Of a stretch of 51,002 bases of DNA, positions 18,122 through 25,744 are shown in pieces. The position numbers were made by a program, and so were the translations under genes. A model generated the notes under the pieces. That model searched no databases and was not told the origin of the DNA. It was given only the letters and a program-made list of their open reading frames with translations. Position 1 is the stretch's first letter; each line of letters begins with the position of its first letter. Source of the stretch: a virus; IMG/VR virus record IMGVR_UViG_3300030099_003120, positions 1-51,002 of that record, one strand, 5' to 3'.

Positions 18122-19626
18122 CACTCAGCACCTCTACGCCCGATGACATCATCAATGCGTAGAATAGCGCTGGCAACTTCTGTTGCGCCACTGATAGCGC
18201 TACGAATAAGTGATGTTGGTTCATATACTCCCGCCATGAGTGTAACTCCTCCATTTTCTACATCAGGGCCGTAAGGGTCAGGTAAAGCATGCCTCATCGC
18301 TAAGACAGTATCAAGTGGGTCATAACCGGCATTCTCAGCGATAGTTGCAGGTATGATTTCAAGTGCATCAGCAAAGGCTTCAATAGCCATTTGAGCACGA
18401 CCACCAATCTCACTTGCATTTGCTCTTAGGTGTGCGGCGATAGCGAGGTAAGTTGCACCTCCACCAAAGCGCATAGAGTCACCATTCTTGACCAGTGAAA
18501 CAACTCCGAGAGCATCATCAAAGCCACGCTGGATTTCATCAAGAGTAGACTGAGTAGCACCGAATAGAACGAGCGTTGCCTCTACTCGCATATTATGCAT
18601 GAATAGATATGAAACATCGTTGTATGTCTTTCTTTCAATGATAGCAGCCCCCGTTGTAGATGTCGCATCGGGGAACATGTGAATAGGAGCAGTCGTCTCT
18701 TCAGAAAGTCGGCGCATAGTGCTCTCAGGAACACGCTGCACCACTGAAATACCTTGTTTGCGTAGATATGCGATGGCTGTATCATGCACCGAGTCACGAC
18801 ACACCACAACCTTAGCCCCGCTATTCACTACAGCCTTAGCCGCAGCGAGTAATTTGTCTCGCCCCATAGCCTGAACTTGACTGTATGAGTTAGCGTCTTG
18901 GACTTGCACTGAGACATTTTCATTTCCTTTAGTCTCGGTCAGTCCTCCATTTAGAAGTAACACTTCAACGCCGTCTTGGTCAGCCCAGTTATCGAACTCG
19001 TCACCACCGCCAATGAAGTCCTTGTTGAGAACTACACCACGGAACAGGTAAGAGTCGGCCAAAGCACCACCGGGAGCAGCGAGTGTTTTGACTTCACGAG
19101 CGTCTCCTACTGCTTCAATGGTTTCTACACACAACTCAGCGACTTTATCCTCGGATGCCTCAAGCGACTTACCAGTAATCGCTGTCTTGGCGATTGCTTC
19201 GTATGCATTGAAGGAACTGCTTTCTTGATGAAACATATTCTTTGCATCTTTCATACCCTCAAGACACTCAATAGCCATGTTTCGTGCAGCAGCATATCCT
19301 TTGTTGATGACATTAGGGTGTAAGCCCTTAGCGAACAAACCCTCGGAGTTTGATAACAATTGACTGGCAAGCACTACTGTGCTGGTAGTTCCATCGTATG
19401 CGTTTGCTTCTTGCATCTTAGATACCTCTACTACCATCTTTGCAGCAGGGTGAGCAGTGTCTACTTCTCTTAGGATTGTAGCACCATCGTTTGTTACGAT
19501 GACATTACCACCACCGTCTACCATCATCTTGTCCATGCCTAACGGCCCAAGTGTTGTTCTTACAGTCTCAGCGATTCGCTTAACTGCTTCTATGTTTAGC
19601 CTCTGTGTTGTGTTATTATCACTCAT
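18121..19626 (-). CDS. Group II chaperonin (thermosome subunit)
   Basis: The 501-residue product is an archaeal-type CCT/thermosome subunit that would assemble into a double-ring ATP-driven folding chamber. Family motifs in order are TLGPLGMDKM (residues about 26-35), VTNDGATIL (44-52) and DGTTSTVVLA (78-87). The C-terminal ATPase part has GGGATYLA (about 387) and ends with the NAGYDPLDTV region. Family members usually have about 520-550 residues, so this one is slightly short at both ends. One oddity is that the ATP-site GDGTT is YDGTT here. The ATG at 19626 overlaps the stop of the upstream exonuclease gene and follows GAGGTAGATTGGAA; a TTG two codons earlier is less likely. Viral chaperonins may help fold large virion proteins, which fits the giant gene in the other arm, but that link is an inference. 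Confidence 0.95.
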   Translation of the reverse strand: MSDNNTTQRLNIEAVKRIAETVRTTLGPLGMDKMMVDGGGNVIVTNDGATILREVDTAHPAAKMVVEVSKMQEANAYDGTTSTVVLASQLLSNSEGLFAKGLHPNVINKGYAAARNMAIECLEGMKDAKNMFHQESSSFNAYEAIAKTAITGKSLEASEDKVAELCVETIEAVGDAREVKTLAAPGGALADSYLFRGVVLNKDFIGGGDEFDNWADQDGVEVLLLNGGLTETKGNENVSVQVQDANSYSQVQAMGRDKLLAAAKAVVNSGAKVVVCRDSVHDTAIAYLRKQGISVVQRVPESTMRRLSEETTAPIHMFPDATSTTGAAIIERKTYNDVSYLFMHNMRVEATLVLFGATQSTLDEIQRGFDDALGVVSLVKNGDSMRFGGGATYLAIAAHLRANASEIGGRAQMAIEAFADALEIIPATIAENAGYDPLDTVLAMRHALPDPYGPDVENGGVTLMAGVYEPTSLIRSAISGATEVASAILRIDDVIGRRGAE

Positions 19627-20234
19627 TTCCAATCTACCTCAATTTCAACTATCGAGCCATCCTCCATGTTTCGGCTCTTCACTATACCATTGTCTACGCC
19701 ATACATGTAGAGGTCGTAGGTCAATTGGCAATCTTTGAGGCAGTAGTCGGCTACCTCAAGATATTTACCCTCCCGCCATGCAGCGGGAGCATCACTGCTC
19801 TGCATACTCTTCGACAAATCAAGAGTAGTGCGAGCGAGAGTGTCAAGTGTAGTGTGGACTTTACCCACGCCTAATGCTGCTTTATCAACCAACAGTTTGG
19901 TGTCAATGATACTTTCGCTTTTACCAATCAATTCACCTGCTGTCCAGCAATCCAATGCAGCATTTAGAACTGGTAGGTCGAACTTACGAATGTTATGACC
20001 GAGAATCTTTCCACCTGCGTCAATGTGTTTCTGTAGATGGTCACCAAGAGTCCGAGGGTGTAATTCATGCACAGTCGCTGTTGCCATTTCAATATCCTCT
20101 TTGGCAAAGACATGTCCATCAGTTCCGTTCCATGTGCAAACTACTGTGGGTTCAAACAGGCTATGCTTATCCCAGCCGCCTATTTCCCAAGAGTAGTTAC
20201 CAGTCTCAATATCTAAAGCCATTATGTCACTCAT
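19623..20234 (-). CDS. DEDD-family 3'-5' exonuclease
   Basis: The 203-residue product shows the three exonuclease motifs of the DnaQ-like superfamily: ALDIETG (Asp8, Glu10), GHNIRKFDLPVL (about 78-89) and YCLKDCQLTYDL (about 162-173). The YxxxD third motif makes it the DEDDy type, like the proofreading domains of family-B polymerases. It has no polymerase domain, so it could be a stand-alone proofreading or end-trimming nuclease acting with the viral polymerase, or a nuclease against host DNA. The ATG at 20234 follows GAGGCTTGACT; a TTG two codons upstream is possible but lacks spacing. It overlaps the chaperonin start (ATGA) and sits in the same transcription unit as the helicase-like gene. 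Confidence 0.85.
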   Translation of the reverse strand: MSDIMALDIETGNYSWEIGGWDKHSLFEPTVVCTWNGTDGHVFAKEDIEMATATVHELHPRTLGDHLQKHIDAGGKILGHNIRKFDLPVLNAALDCWTAGELIGKSESIIDTKLLVDKAALGVGKVHTTLDTLARTTLDLSKSMQSSDAPAAWREGKYLEVADYCLKDCQLTYDLYMYGVDNGIVKSRNMEDGSIVEIEVDWK

Positions 20235-20236
20235 AG

Positions 20237-20308
20237 TCAAGCCTCTGTGTATTCCCAGTAAATATATTCCTCTGTCTCAATGTAAATCTTCAATTTGTCT
20301 TCATTCAT
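20237..20308 (-). CDS. Possible 23-aa peptide
   Basis: A 23-codon frame begins with ATG sharing bases with the stop of the zinc-finger gene (TAATG) and stops three bases before the exonuclease ATG. The product is acidic and rich in Tyr and Glu. Exact tiling between its neighbours suggests translation by coupling, but so short a frame could be a simple spacer. There is no recognisable motif. Confidence 0.35.
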   Translation of the reverse strand: MNEDKLKIYIETEEYIYWEYTEA

Positions 20309-20478
20309 TACGCCCACCATCCTACTTTCTTTTGAATCATCCCGTAGAAACCTTCGGGCTTGACTTCAATCCCCAAGTATTCTGCCCAGCACTTCTCACT
20401 ACAAAAATATTTGACCCCTACAGGGGTATTATCTCTGAACTTTGAGTCCTTATCGCAACAGCAGCACTTACCACTCAT
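20308..20478 (-). CDS. 56-aa Cys-rich zinc-finger protein
   Basis: The frame encodes 56 residues. The ATG at 20478 overlaps the stop of the helicase-like gene in an ATGA arrangement. Four consecutive cysteines occur at residues 5-8, and a second pair, CSEKC, follows near residues 26-30, then WAEYLGI. The spacing resembles a treble-clef or MYM/TRASH-type metal-binding finger. It lies between the helicase-like ATPase and the DEDD exonuclease, so it may be a replication accessory or a DNA-binding factor. The role is an inference. Confidence 0.7.
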   Translation of the reverse strand: MSGKCCCCDKDSKFRDNTPVGVKYFCSEKCWAEYLGIEVKPEGFYGMIQKKVGWWA

Positions 20479-21881
20479 GCTGATACCTCTTTTAATCGGA
20501 TATAGACAGTAGCACCATCTTTCGCTGCATCAAACAGATGAGCACCCCACTTGGAGAATCGGTTGAATGCAGTTCCACGAGTAACTTGCTCAGTGATACA
20601 ATACTGCTTGATGACGGCTGCTTTCTTTCTCCAACCCTCACCCTTCTTATCCAGTTCAACTGGGGCGATTGTGTTGTAGGCAGCAGTCCAGTTCTTTGCA
20701 TGGTTTGCTTTCTCGTTCTGTTTAGCGCCAACCTCAACTTCACCTTCAAGCCACAGTATCAGGTTCTTAAATAGGTCATAGATAATCTCCTTCGCCATGT
20801 CAAGATGTTCACCAGTGATGACCCACTTTTTATCCATCATGGCTATGTGAGTAGCGAGAATCACTGAGTAGTTTTCCATAGCGGGAATGAATGATGCAAC
20901 TACATTACCGATAGCGAAGTTAAGGCCGTCAAGTAACGAATACAAATCCTCTACCAAATCGTATGTAGCAACATAGAATGAGTCATCGGCTGAAAACATT
21001 TCATGCATAACCGACTGCACCGAGTCTTCTTGCTCTTCACGAGTCATACCATCCCATTCAGCGAAGGATATTTCAGTTAGGTTGAGAACTCTGTCACGGA
21101 GTCTCTTCTGTAGGTTAGTGAAGTAATCAACTATTTCCTCGTATGAGAGTTTCTGTTTAGGTGTCTTGGTGAATGCTCTCTCCATACGCTTCATACTCAC
21201 GCCCATACGCCTATCCATATCCCAGTCAGACCAGTAAAGAAGAACTCGCTGAAAGATACCCTTTGTCAAGACATACTCCTTTACACCAGCAGGTGGATAG
21301 GTAGTAATCCACAGTGAGACAAGTGATTCAGTCTCAATACGGCGACCACTCAAGTGCTTGACAAGAATGTTTGAGTTGCTACCAATGGGGTTACACGCCG
21401 ACTGTAGATACAATACAGTCTCTTGGGAGTGCTTACCCGGATTGAGTATGATACTACCCTCGTCAAAGTTCAATGCTTTTTGACCAGCGAGCATCCCCTC
21501 TGTTTGAACAGCCACTTGTTCTTTCTTTCCGTTCTCATCAACGACTGTCTCGTTGGTTACACCACCAATTAGCCCAGCATCCGAACCTGAAGTATACATG
21601 TCTTGTTGAAGACCACAATCTTTCAACACATCACCTACAAACTCCCAAGCCACTGATTTACCAGTCCTTGATGGCTGAATCCAAAATACATGCACACGAG
21701 GGTCAAGATGGCTTGCATCCCACGGTATACGAATGAATGGTGCTGCTATTTGTCCTTGAATGTAGAAGAACGATAACATCGCAGGTATGTCATTGTCTAT
21801 ACTTGTTCTACTGAATCTTTCTACATACCCATCAAATGCAGGGTATCGCTTTACCGCTTGGTAGTCTTGAGCCTCTCTCAT
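20475..21881 (-). CDS. P-loop ATPase, probable replicative helicase
   Basis: The 468-residue product has a Walker A motif in the form QPSRTGKSVAW (residues 69-79) and a Walker B strand ALNFDEGSII (136-145). A helical region follows, and then a C-terminal segment (about 405-465) that looks like a winged helix (RKKAAVIKQYCITEQVTRGT). This order, an AAA+ core followed by a winged helix, is found in MCM-like and DUF3987-type viral helicases. Residues 190-230 contain LWITTYPP followed by Arg-rich stretches that could include sensor and arginine-finger residues. It is the first gene of a unit driven by the promoter at 21907 and starts at ATG 21881 after GATGTGATAAG. In a virus with its own polymerase, clamp and primase it is the best candidate for the replicative helicase, but the exact family is uncertain. 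Confidence 0.6.
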   Translation of the reverse strand: MREAQDYQAVKRYPAFDGYVERFSRTSIDNDIPAMLSFFYIQGQIAAPFIRIPWDASHLDPRVHVFWIQPSRTGKSVAWEFVGDVLKDCGLQQDMYTSGSDAGLIGGVTNETVVDENGKKEQVAVQTEGMLAGQKALNFDEGSIILNPGKHSQETVLYLQSACNPIGSNSNILVKHLSGRRIETESLVSLWITTYPPAGVKEYVLTKGIFQRVLLYWSDWDMDRRMGVSMKRMERAFTKTPKQKLSYEEIVDYFTNLQKRLRDRVLNLTEISFAEWDGMTREEQEDSVQSVMHEMFSADDSFYVATYDLVEDLYSLLDGLNFAIGNVVASFIPAMENYSVILATHIAMMDKKWVITGEHLDMAKEIIYDLFKNLILWLEGEVEVGAKQNEKANHAKNWTAAYNTIAPVELDKKGEGWRKKAAVIKQYCITEQVTRGTAFNRFSKWGAHLFDAAKDGATVYIRLKEVSA

Positions 21882-21906
21882 CTTATCACATCCTATTTCG
21901 TTTCTA

Positions 21907-21923
21907 CTGCTTTATATATCAAC
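21907..21923 (-). promoter_or_regulatory. Conserved promoter motif copy 1 (helicase-chaperonin unit)
   Basis: The minus strand reads GTTGATATATAAAGCAG, then TAGAAACG. The TATA part ends 30 bases before the ATG at 21881. It drives the helicase-like ATPase, two small proteins, the DEDD exonuclease, the chaperonin and the terminal zinc ribbon. Confidence 0.8.
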
Positions 21924-22055
21924 TTCAAACCTCGTTGTCTTGATTGTCCGTTGTATCATCTGAACAGTATTTTGCATGGTATAACACCCAGTTAATAAAC
22001 ATATATAGTATAGACAAGACAACATACAACTCAGACAACTCGTAAAATATGTCAT
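21912..22055 (-). CDS. Possible 47-aa ORF in the main intergenic region
   Basis: The 230-base gap between the helicase-like and ERCC4 genes is AT-rich and contains one minus-strand frame of 47 codons. Its ATG at 22055 is preceded by GGTGTAAGTT. An in-frame internal ATG at 21977 lies 22 bases after a TATATATG box and after GGTGTTATACC, so a 21-residue product is an alternative. Both versions end in the residues VDI, encoded by the promoter motif itself, with the stop inside its TATA box. The longer version has six cysteines and a hydrophobic centre. There is no known family and coding is uncertain. Confidence 0.3.
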   Translation of the reverse strand: MTYFTSCLSCMLSCLYYICLLTGCYTMQNTVQMIQRTIKTTRFEVDI

Positions 22056-22112
22056 AACTTACACCAAAATATACACTCAAAAGTGCGTTTTAAGGGGTGC
22101 TTTGATGCTGCT

Positions 22113-22829
22113 TTAAGAACCCCTCTTACGCCTGACAGTTCTTTCAATGTGAACTGGTGATTCGCTGGTGAGAACATCAACAATCAACTTTCTACGCTTG
22201 TCTCCTAATCCTTTGACTTGCTTCAAAGACTCAGGAAAACACATCTCCTCTAAGTTACCACACTTGTCAAGTAAGCGCTCCGCTAACTCAGCGCCTACAC
22301 CCGGAACAGATAGTAGCATGTCCACTCTTACATCGTTAGTAGACACCCTTCTAATCGCTTGAGCACCATGTTTGCTGGCTGGTTTGTGTAGTTTGTTATG
22401 CAGTTTAGTGATGAACATAGCAGCCTCACTAACATTCGGAGTGAAGAATACTTGACAATCAAAATCAGCCATGATACGGGCGATAGTGCCAGTAAGTTCA
22501 TTTTGCACTCTACTATGTGTTAGTCTCCTATTTTGAGTTTTAGCGAAGGCTACATACTTGGCTATTGAGCCATGCACTACAAGAAAGAAGCGCTCGTAGT
22601 TAGCATCCATGTTATCCAGTTGTCTCCAAAGATGACCGCTATGGCTGGACTGAAATAAGTCAGTGACGCTCTTTGCTTCTACACAAGCAGCGCCTAACAG
22701 ATAATCACCTACAACCAAAGGTTGCCTAACAACATTCAACCCCTCCTTCTTCGCTCTACGCTCTACTGAGTCGCATAACGAGCCACGCTCATTTGAGTCA
22801 ATTATCAAATCAGGCTTAATAGAAACCAC
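22113..22829 (-). CDS. ERCC4/XPF-type nuclease with helix-hairpin-helix domain
   Basis: The 238-residue product has an ERCC4 nuclease fold followed by tandem helix-hairpin-helix motifs, the layout of archaeal XPF and of the nuclease part of Hef. The N-terminal LIIDSNERG strand (residues 8-16) and VGDYLL (40-45) precede VEAKSVTDL (50-58). This last stretch corresponds to the catalytic ERKxxxD motif, with the Arg changed to Ala. The hairpin motifs are SVPGVGAELAERLL (about 174-187) and KQVKGLGDKRRKLI (about 204-217). Such enzymes cut branched or 3'-flap DNA and probably act in replication-fork or recombination processing. The first codon is GTG at 22829 after GCAG, inside the upstream winged-helix gene; a slightly different start is possible. 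Confidence 0.8.
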   Translation of the reverse strand: MVSIKPDLIIDSNERGSLCDSVERRAKKEGLNVVRQPLVVGDYLLGAACVEAKSVTDLFQSSHSGHLWRQLDNMDANYERFFLVVHGSIAKYVAFAKTQNRRLTHSRVQNELTGTIARIMADFDCQVFFTPNVSEAAMFITKLHNKLHKPASKHGAQAIRRVSTNDVRVDMLLSVPGVGAELAERLLDKCGNLEEMCFPESLKQVKGLGDKRRKLIVDVLTSESPVHIERTVRRKRGS

Positions 22830-23175
22830 CTGCGTGTGTTGGGAAACTATGAACTCTCCTGTAAGTGGTGTGGTGGTTATTCTCCCTTTCCTTAATTACT
22901 AATCCTCTATCTACAAGAGTCTTCAATATCCTGTTAAACTCCAGTGATTCTATGAGTCTGAGTGAGGGAGAATGTTTGATGATTTGTCTAACTGTTCTTG
23001 GTGTCTCGTCAATGAGGAGTAAGAACTCTATGAACCTTGCATCAAACCATTCTTTTTCGGGTCTGAATATAGTTACAATTGTAGTTTCTGTTTTGACGGC
23101 GCTCAGTATACCGCTTTTGCTTTGTGCTATGTGTGTTGTTTCTCTACTTTTTCTACCGTCTATTTCTTTAGTCAT
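22816..23175 (-). CDS. Winged-helix DNA-binding protein
   Basis: The 119-residue product has a basic N-terminus and a winged-helix domain over about residues 45-105. Its helices contain TVRQIIKHSPS and FNRILKTLVDRGLVIKE, and the wing follows in NNHHTTYRRV. The LVDRGLVIKE element is the usual recognition-helix-to-wing transition in MarR/ArsR-like regulators. The ATG at 23175 follows AGGTGATAATA, a near-perfect archaeal ribosome-binding site. It lies between the primase and the ERCC4 nuclease, so it could be a transcriptional regulator or a replication-associated DNA-binding protein. Confidence 0.65.
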   Translation of the reverse strand: MTKEIDGRKSRETTHIAQSKSGILSAVKTETTIVTIFRPEKEWFDARFIEFLLLIDETPRTVRQIIKHSPSLRLIESLEFNRILKTLVDRGLVIKERENNHHTTYRRVHSFPTHAGGFY

Positions 23176-24280
23176 TATTATCACCTATACTACCGTCAAA
23201 GTAGCGGCATCTCCCGCTGCACAATCCATCATATTCAAGCGTAGCGCAAGATGCTGCTGAATATCCATTGTTTCCAGCACCCCCAAATACAATATTCTCT
23301 ACTTGTTCACGAGTGATGCGAGGGTTGTAGTCCACCCAACCTTGCTCTTCTATGATACGACAGATGAGTTTTACATGCTCAGCCTTCTCTTCATCGTTTA
23401 CTGCTGCTACTGGGTAGAACCAGCGCAGTCTCGCAGCAAGATAAGATGCTAAGTGAAACCTCGCTTTGTGAGTGGGGTTGCCTTCGCCCAGTGCTGCTTG
23501 AGCGAGACATGGTAGAACAATCATGTCACCTAATGTAATGTCAGGTAAACCTTCTACCTTTTCTACCGTCTTTTTGAATGGGCTTTTTCTATCAGCCACT
23601 CTTATAGCGACATCATTTTCGCCAAGTTGAATGTAACCACTTACTGGTGTTTGAGCCTTCTCCATAATTTCATCATGAGTCAAGTTGAGTATCGTATGAG
23701 AGTCTAAAGGAATACTCCAACAACCCCTCTTGCTGTTGTATGAGTTAGGAATACGAATCATACCCGATGTATCAAAGGCTACGGTAGGGTCATTACAAGA
23801 TAGGTTCAGTTTCTTATGCCACTGACTGATTAGTTTTCTACCTCCCTCCTTGACTCTCGCTACAGAGTAACCATCGGAGGGAGTGAATGTATCACGAAGA
23901 GGAATCCAAAAGTGAAACCCTCCTCCACTGAACCATACAAAGTGGCGAATATTCTCATGAGTCAAAAAACGATGCAGCCTTTTAACCTGCTCATGCATGA
24001 ATGCAAAATCAACATCAGCACCTCGCTGTTTGAAGTCCTTACAGTCAAAGTCCATGACGAAGTGACGGATAATCGGTGTGTCATAATCTACTCTGTGATG
24101 TCTTGGAGGCTTAGTTGCACGATAACCATAGGCAGTAAAGTAGACATTACCACTACCATTCTTACCTTTCCAGTATCGCTCTAACTCAGCCCAGTTTTTG
24201 ACGGAGTAACGCCCACCCTGCTTACCATCCGATGCTATTTCCAGCACCTCACGAGGAAAGTCCAACGGGATAAACGCCAT
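23168..24280 (-). CDS. Archaeo-eukaryotic primase (AEP/PriS-like)
   Basis: The 370-residue product carries the AEP catalytic signatures. The metal-binding strand VMDFDCKD (about residues 74-81) provides the DxD pair, and SGGGFHFWIP (about 117-126) is the sGxGxHhxh motif that binds nucleotide. A third acidic position is probably in DTSGMIRIPNS (about 185-195). The last 35 residues contain at least four cysteines, with CSGRC near 355-360, resembling the C-terminal metal or Fe-S module of primases with a PriCT-like extension. The ATG at 24280 follows GGAGTGAGTAAG; a GTG three codons earlier directly abuts the GGA and is less likely. It would make primers for the viral polymerase. Confidence 0.85.
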   Translation of the reverse strand: MAFIPLDFPREVLEIASDGKQGGRYSVKNWAELERYWKGKNGSGNVYFTAYGYRATKPPRHHRVDYDTPIIRHFVMDFDCKDFKQRGADVDFAFMHEQVKRLHRFLTHENIRHFVWFSGGGFHFWIPLRDTFTPSDGYSVARVKEGGRKLISQWHKKLNLSCNDPTVAFDTSGMIRIPNSYNSKRGCWSIPLDSHTILNLTHDEIMEKAQTPVSGYIQLGENDVAIRVADRKSPFKKTVEKVEGLPDITLGDMIVLPCLAQAALGEGNPTHKARFHLASYLAARLRWFYPVAAVNDEEKAEHVKLICRIIEEQGWVDYNPRITREQVENIVFGGAGNNGYSAASCATLEYDGLCSGRCRYFDGSIGDNND

Positions 24281-24285
24281 CTTAC

Positions 24286-24603
24286 TCACTCCAATGATTC
24301 AAAAATTATTTCTTGCTCCATTATCTTTCTTTCAACAACTCTATATGTTTCTTCAATGTGCTGCATAGTCAATTTAGAGGGGTGTATGGTGATGTAAAAG
24401 CAGCAGTAGCCAGCCTTAATGTCCTTAGCGCCCTCATAGTCACCGAAGTATTCCAACAAAGAAGTTTGAGAAGCAACCTTCACTTGAACACGCTTACCAG
24501 TAGGAACAAGTGCAGTCTCAACTGAAAACTCAAACTTAGGCCATCTTCGTTTGAGTGAAAACTCAAACAGTTTCGCAATCGTATCTATGCCTTCTTTATC
24601 CAT
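24286..24603 (-). CDS. Conserved hypothetical protein, 105 aa
   Basis: The product was not recognised. It has an N-terminal helix with basic residues (LKRRWPKFEF, 17-26), a mixed beta region, and a C-terminal amphipathic helix (about 77-100). The ATG at 24603 has a strong ribosome-binding site (GAGGTGAGAGA). It sits between the Cas4-like nuclease and the primase and may be a small replication accessory factor, but nothing in the sequence proves this. Confidence 0.65.
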   Translation of the reverse strand: MDKEGIDTIAKLFEFSLKRRWPKFEFSVETALVPTGKRVQVKVASQTSLLEYFGDYEGAKDIKAGYCCFYITIHPSKLTMQHIEETYRVVERKIMEQEIIFESLE

Positions 24604-24607
24604 TCTC

Positions 24608-25744
24608 TCACCTCATATCTTCGGGGTCAATAGCCAACTCACCCATCCACGCCGGACACATTTCCATGAAATCACAATATGCACACTTAGCCTCATGAGC
24701 CTCAGCAGGGAAATCATCATTCAAATGTGCATCAACTAAACGGACAAGTCTCTTCTCTACTGTCTTAGGAGCGTAGCGACCACCCGGCCCTTTCACACTC
24801 TCATAATCCCACATCGGCCCATCTCCTCCATTGATACCACCGCCGGGGAACTGCCAGCCCCAGCCCACTACAGGTAGGAGTTCAATGTGTGGGCTGTGCT
24901 CTAAGAGCATCCGATAGAATTGCAGTTCAGCCCTCATAGAAGCCCGCTTACGCCCGCCTTTCTCTACCCATTTACCAGTCTTCAACTCCATTAGAATGAT
25001 ACCACTGCGAGAATCATCTACGAATATACGGTCAATAAATCCCTTCATGTGAATAAGAACCTCAGTTCCATCACTCGCAACCACTATACGGTTTGCATGG
25101 ACTTCAACTTCGTTAGCCATAGGTAACCAGTCTTGTGTGTTGTCACGCATGTGCATAAGCCTCTCAAACTGCCAATCGCTATATTGATTCATCTGTGACT
25201 CTTCTCCATAGATGTAAGGTGTAGGTGGCTTAGGCATGGCCTTACGCAGCACCTTCTTTGCTGATTCTGTAGCACCTTTGTCAATCAAACCGAGCACCTC
25301 GGCTATGTAGACGGGTGCTTCTTTCCAAAACCACTCTACTGCATCGTGAATATTTGAACCACGAGTATGATAGTCTCTTGTCTCCCCACGCAAGCCCAGT
25401 ATGTTTTGAAAGTAATACTGCTTAGGACAGAAATCAAAAGTGCCTACAGAAGACTTAGTGACACGAAGTATCTTACCCTCCAATTCCAGCATACCCGGTT
25501 GCCAGTTGTATACGCTTCTATCGTAAAACTCAAGCAACGCAGGGTAAGGGTATGGAGTAGGCTCGTCTACAGGAACAGCCTTCTCAACGATGCCATCATA
25601 GTCATTACAAAGAGTGCAAGTCCAGTAATCACCGTAGGGGTTTGTCGCCTCAACATCACAAATCTCACACCAGTGTAAAACAGGTTCATTTGGATTGAAT
25701 CTCAGAATCTCCGCCCCCAAACTTGTTCTTAGTGACAGTAACAA
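24608..25744 (-). CDS. Cas4/RecB-like PD-(D/E)XK nuclease with Fe-S cysteines and N-terminal zinc ribbon
   Basis: The 378-residue product follows the RecB/Cas4 nuclease layout. A first cysteine is in FDFCPKQYYF (about 104-113), then RGSNIHDAVEWF (about 128-139), the metal-binding Asp in GFIDRIF (about 233), the ExK core in MELKTGKW (about 251-258) and a C-terminal CAYCDFMEMC cluster (about 353-362). The four cysteines would bind an Fe-S cluster. An N-terminal CxxC pair set (CEIC about 26 and CTLC about 43) adds a zinc ribbon not typical of Cas4. No in-frame ATG exists before this ribbon, so the start is probably TTG at 25744 or a nearby TTG. That makes an unusual long overlap of about 59 bases with the upstream gene. 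It probably resects DNA ends in viral recombination or replication; no CRISPR locus is present. Confidence 0.8.
   Translation of the reverse strand: MLLSLRTSLGAEILRFNPNEPVLHWCEICDVEATNPYGDYWTCTLCNDYDGIVEKAVPVDEPTPYPYPALLEFYDRSVYNWQPGMLELEGKILRVTKSSVGTFDFCPKQYYFQNILGLRGETRDYHTRGSNIHDAVEWFWKEAPVYIAEVLGLIDKGATESAKKVLRKAMPKPPTPYIYGEESQMNQYSDWQFERLMHMRDNTQDWLPMANEVEVHANRIVVASDGTEVLIHMKGFIDRIFVDDSRSGIILMELKTGKWVEKGGRKRASMRAELQFYRMLLEHSPHIELLPVVGWGWQFPGGGINGGDGPMWDYESVKGPGGRYAPKTVEKRLVRLVDAHLNDDFPAEAHEAKCAYCDFMEMCPAWMGELAIDPEDMR

Noticed and set aside
22101-22135. Terminator hairpin after the ERCC4 gene (GGGGT ... ACCCC)
   Set aside because: The stem is only five pairs around a loop of about twenty bases and no T-run follows directly; archaeal termination would rely on T-rich sequence. 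Support is too weak to annotate.
24608-25744. CRISPR-Cas system suggested by the Cas4-like nuclease
   Set aside because: No repeat-spacer array and no other cas gene is visible. Cas4/RecB-type nucleases are common in archaeal viruses without CRISPR.
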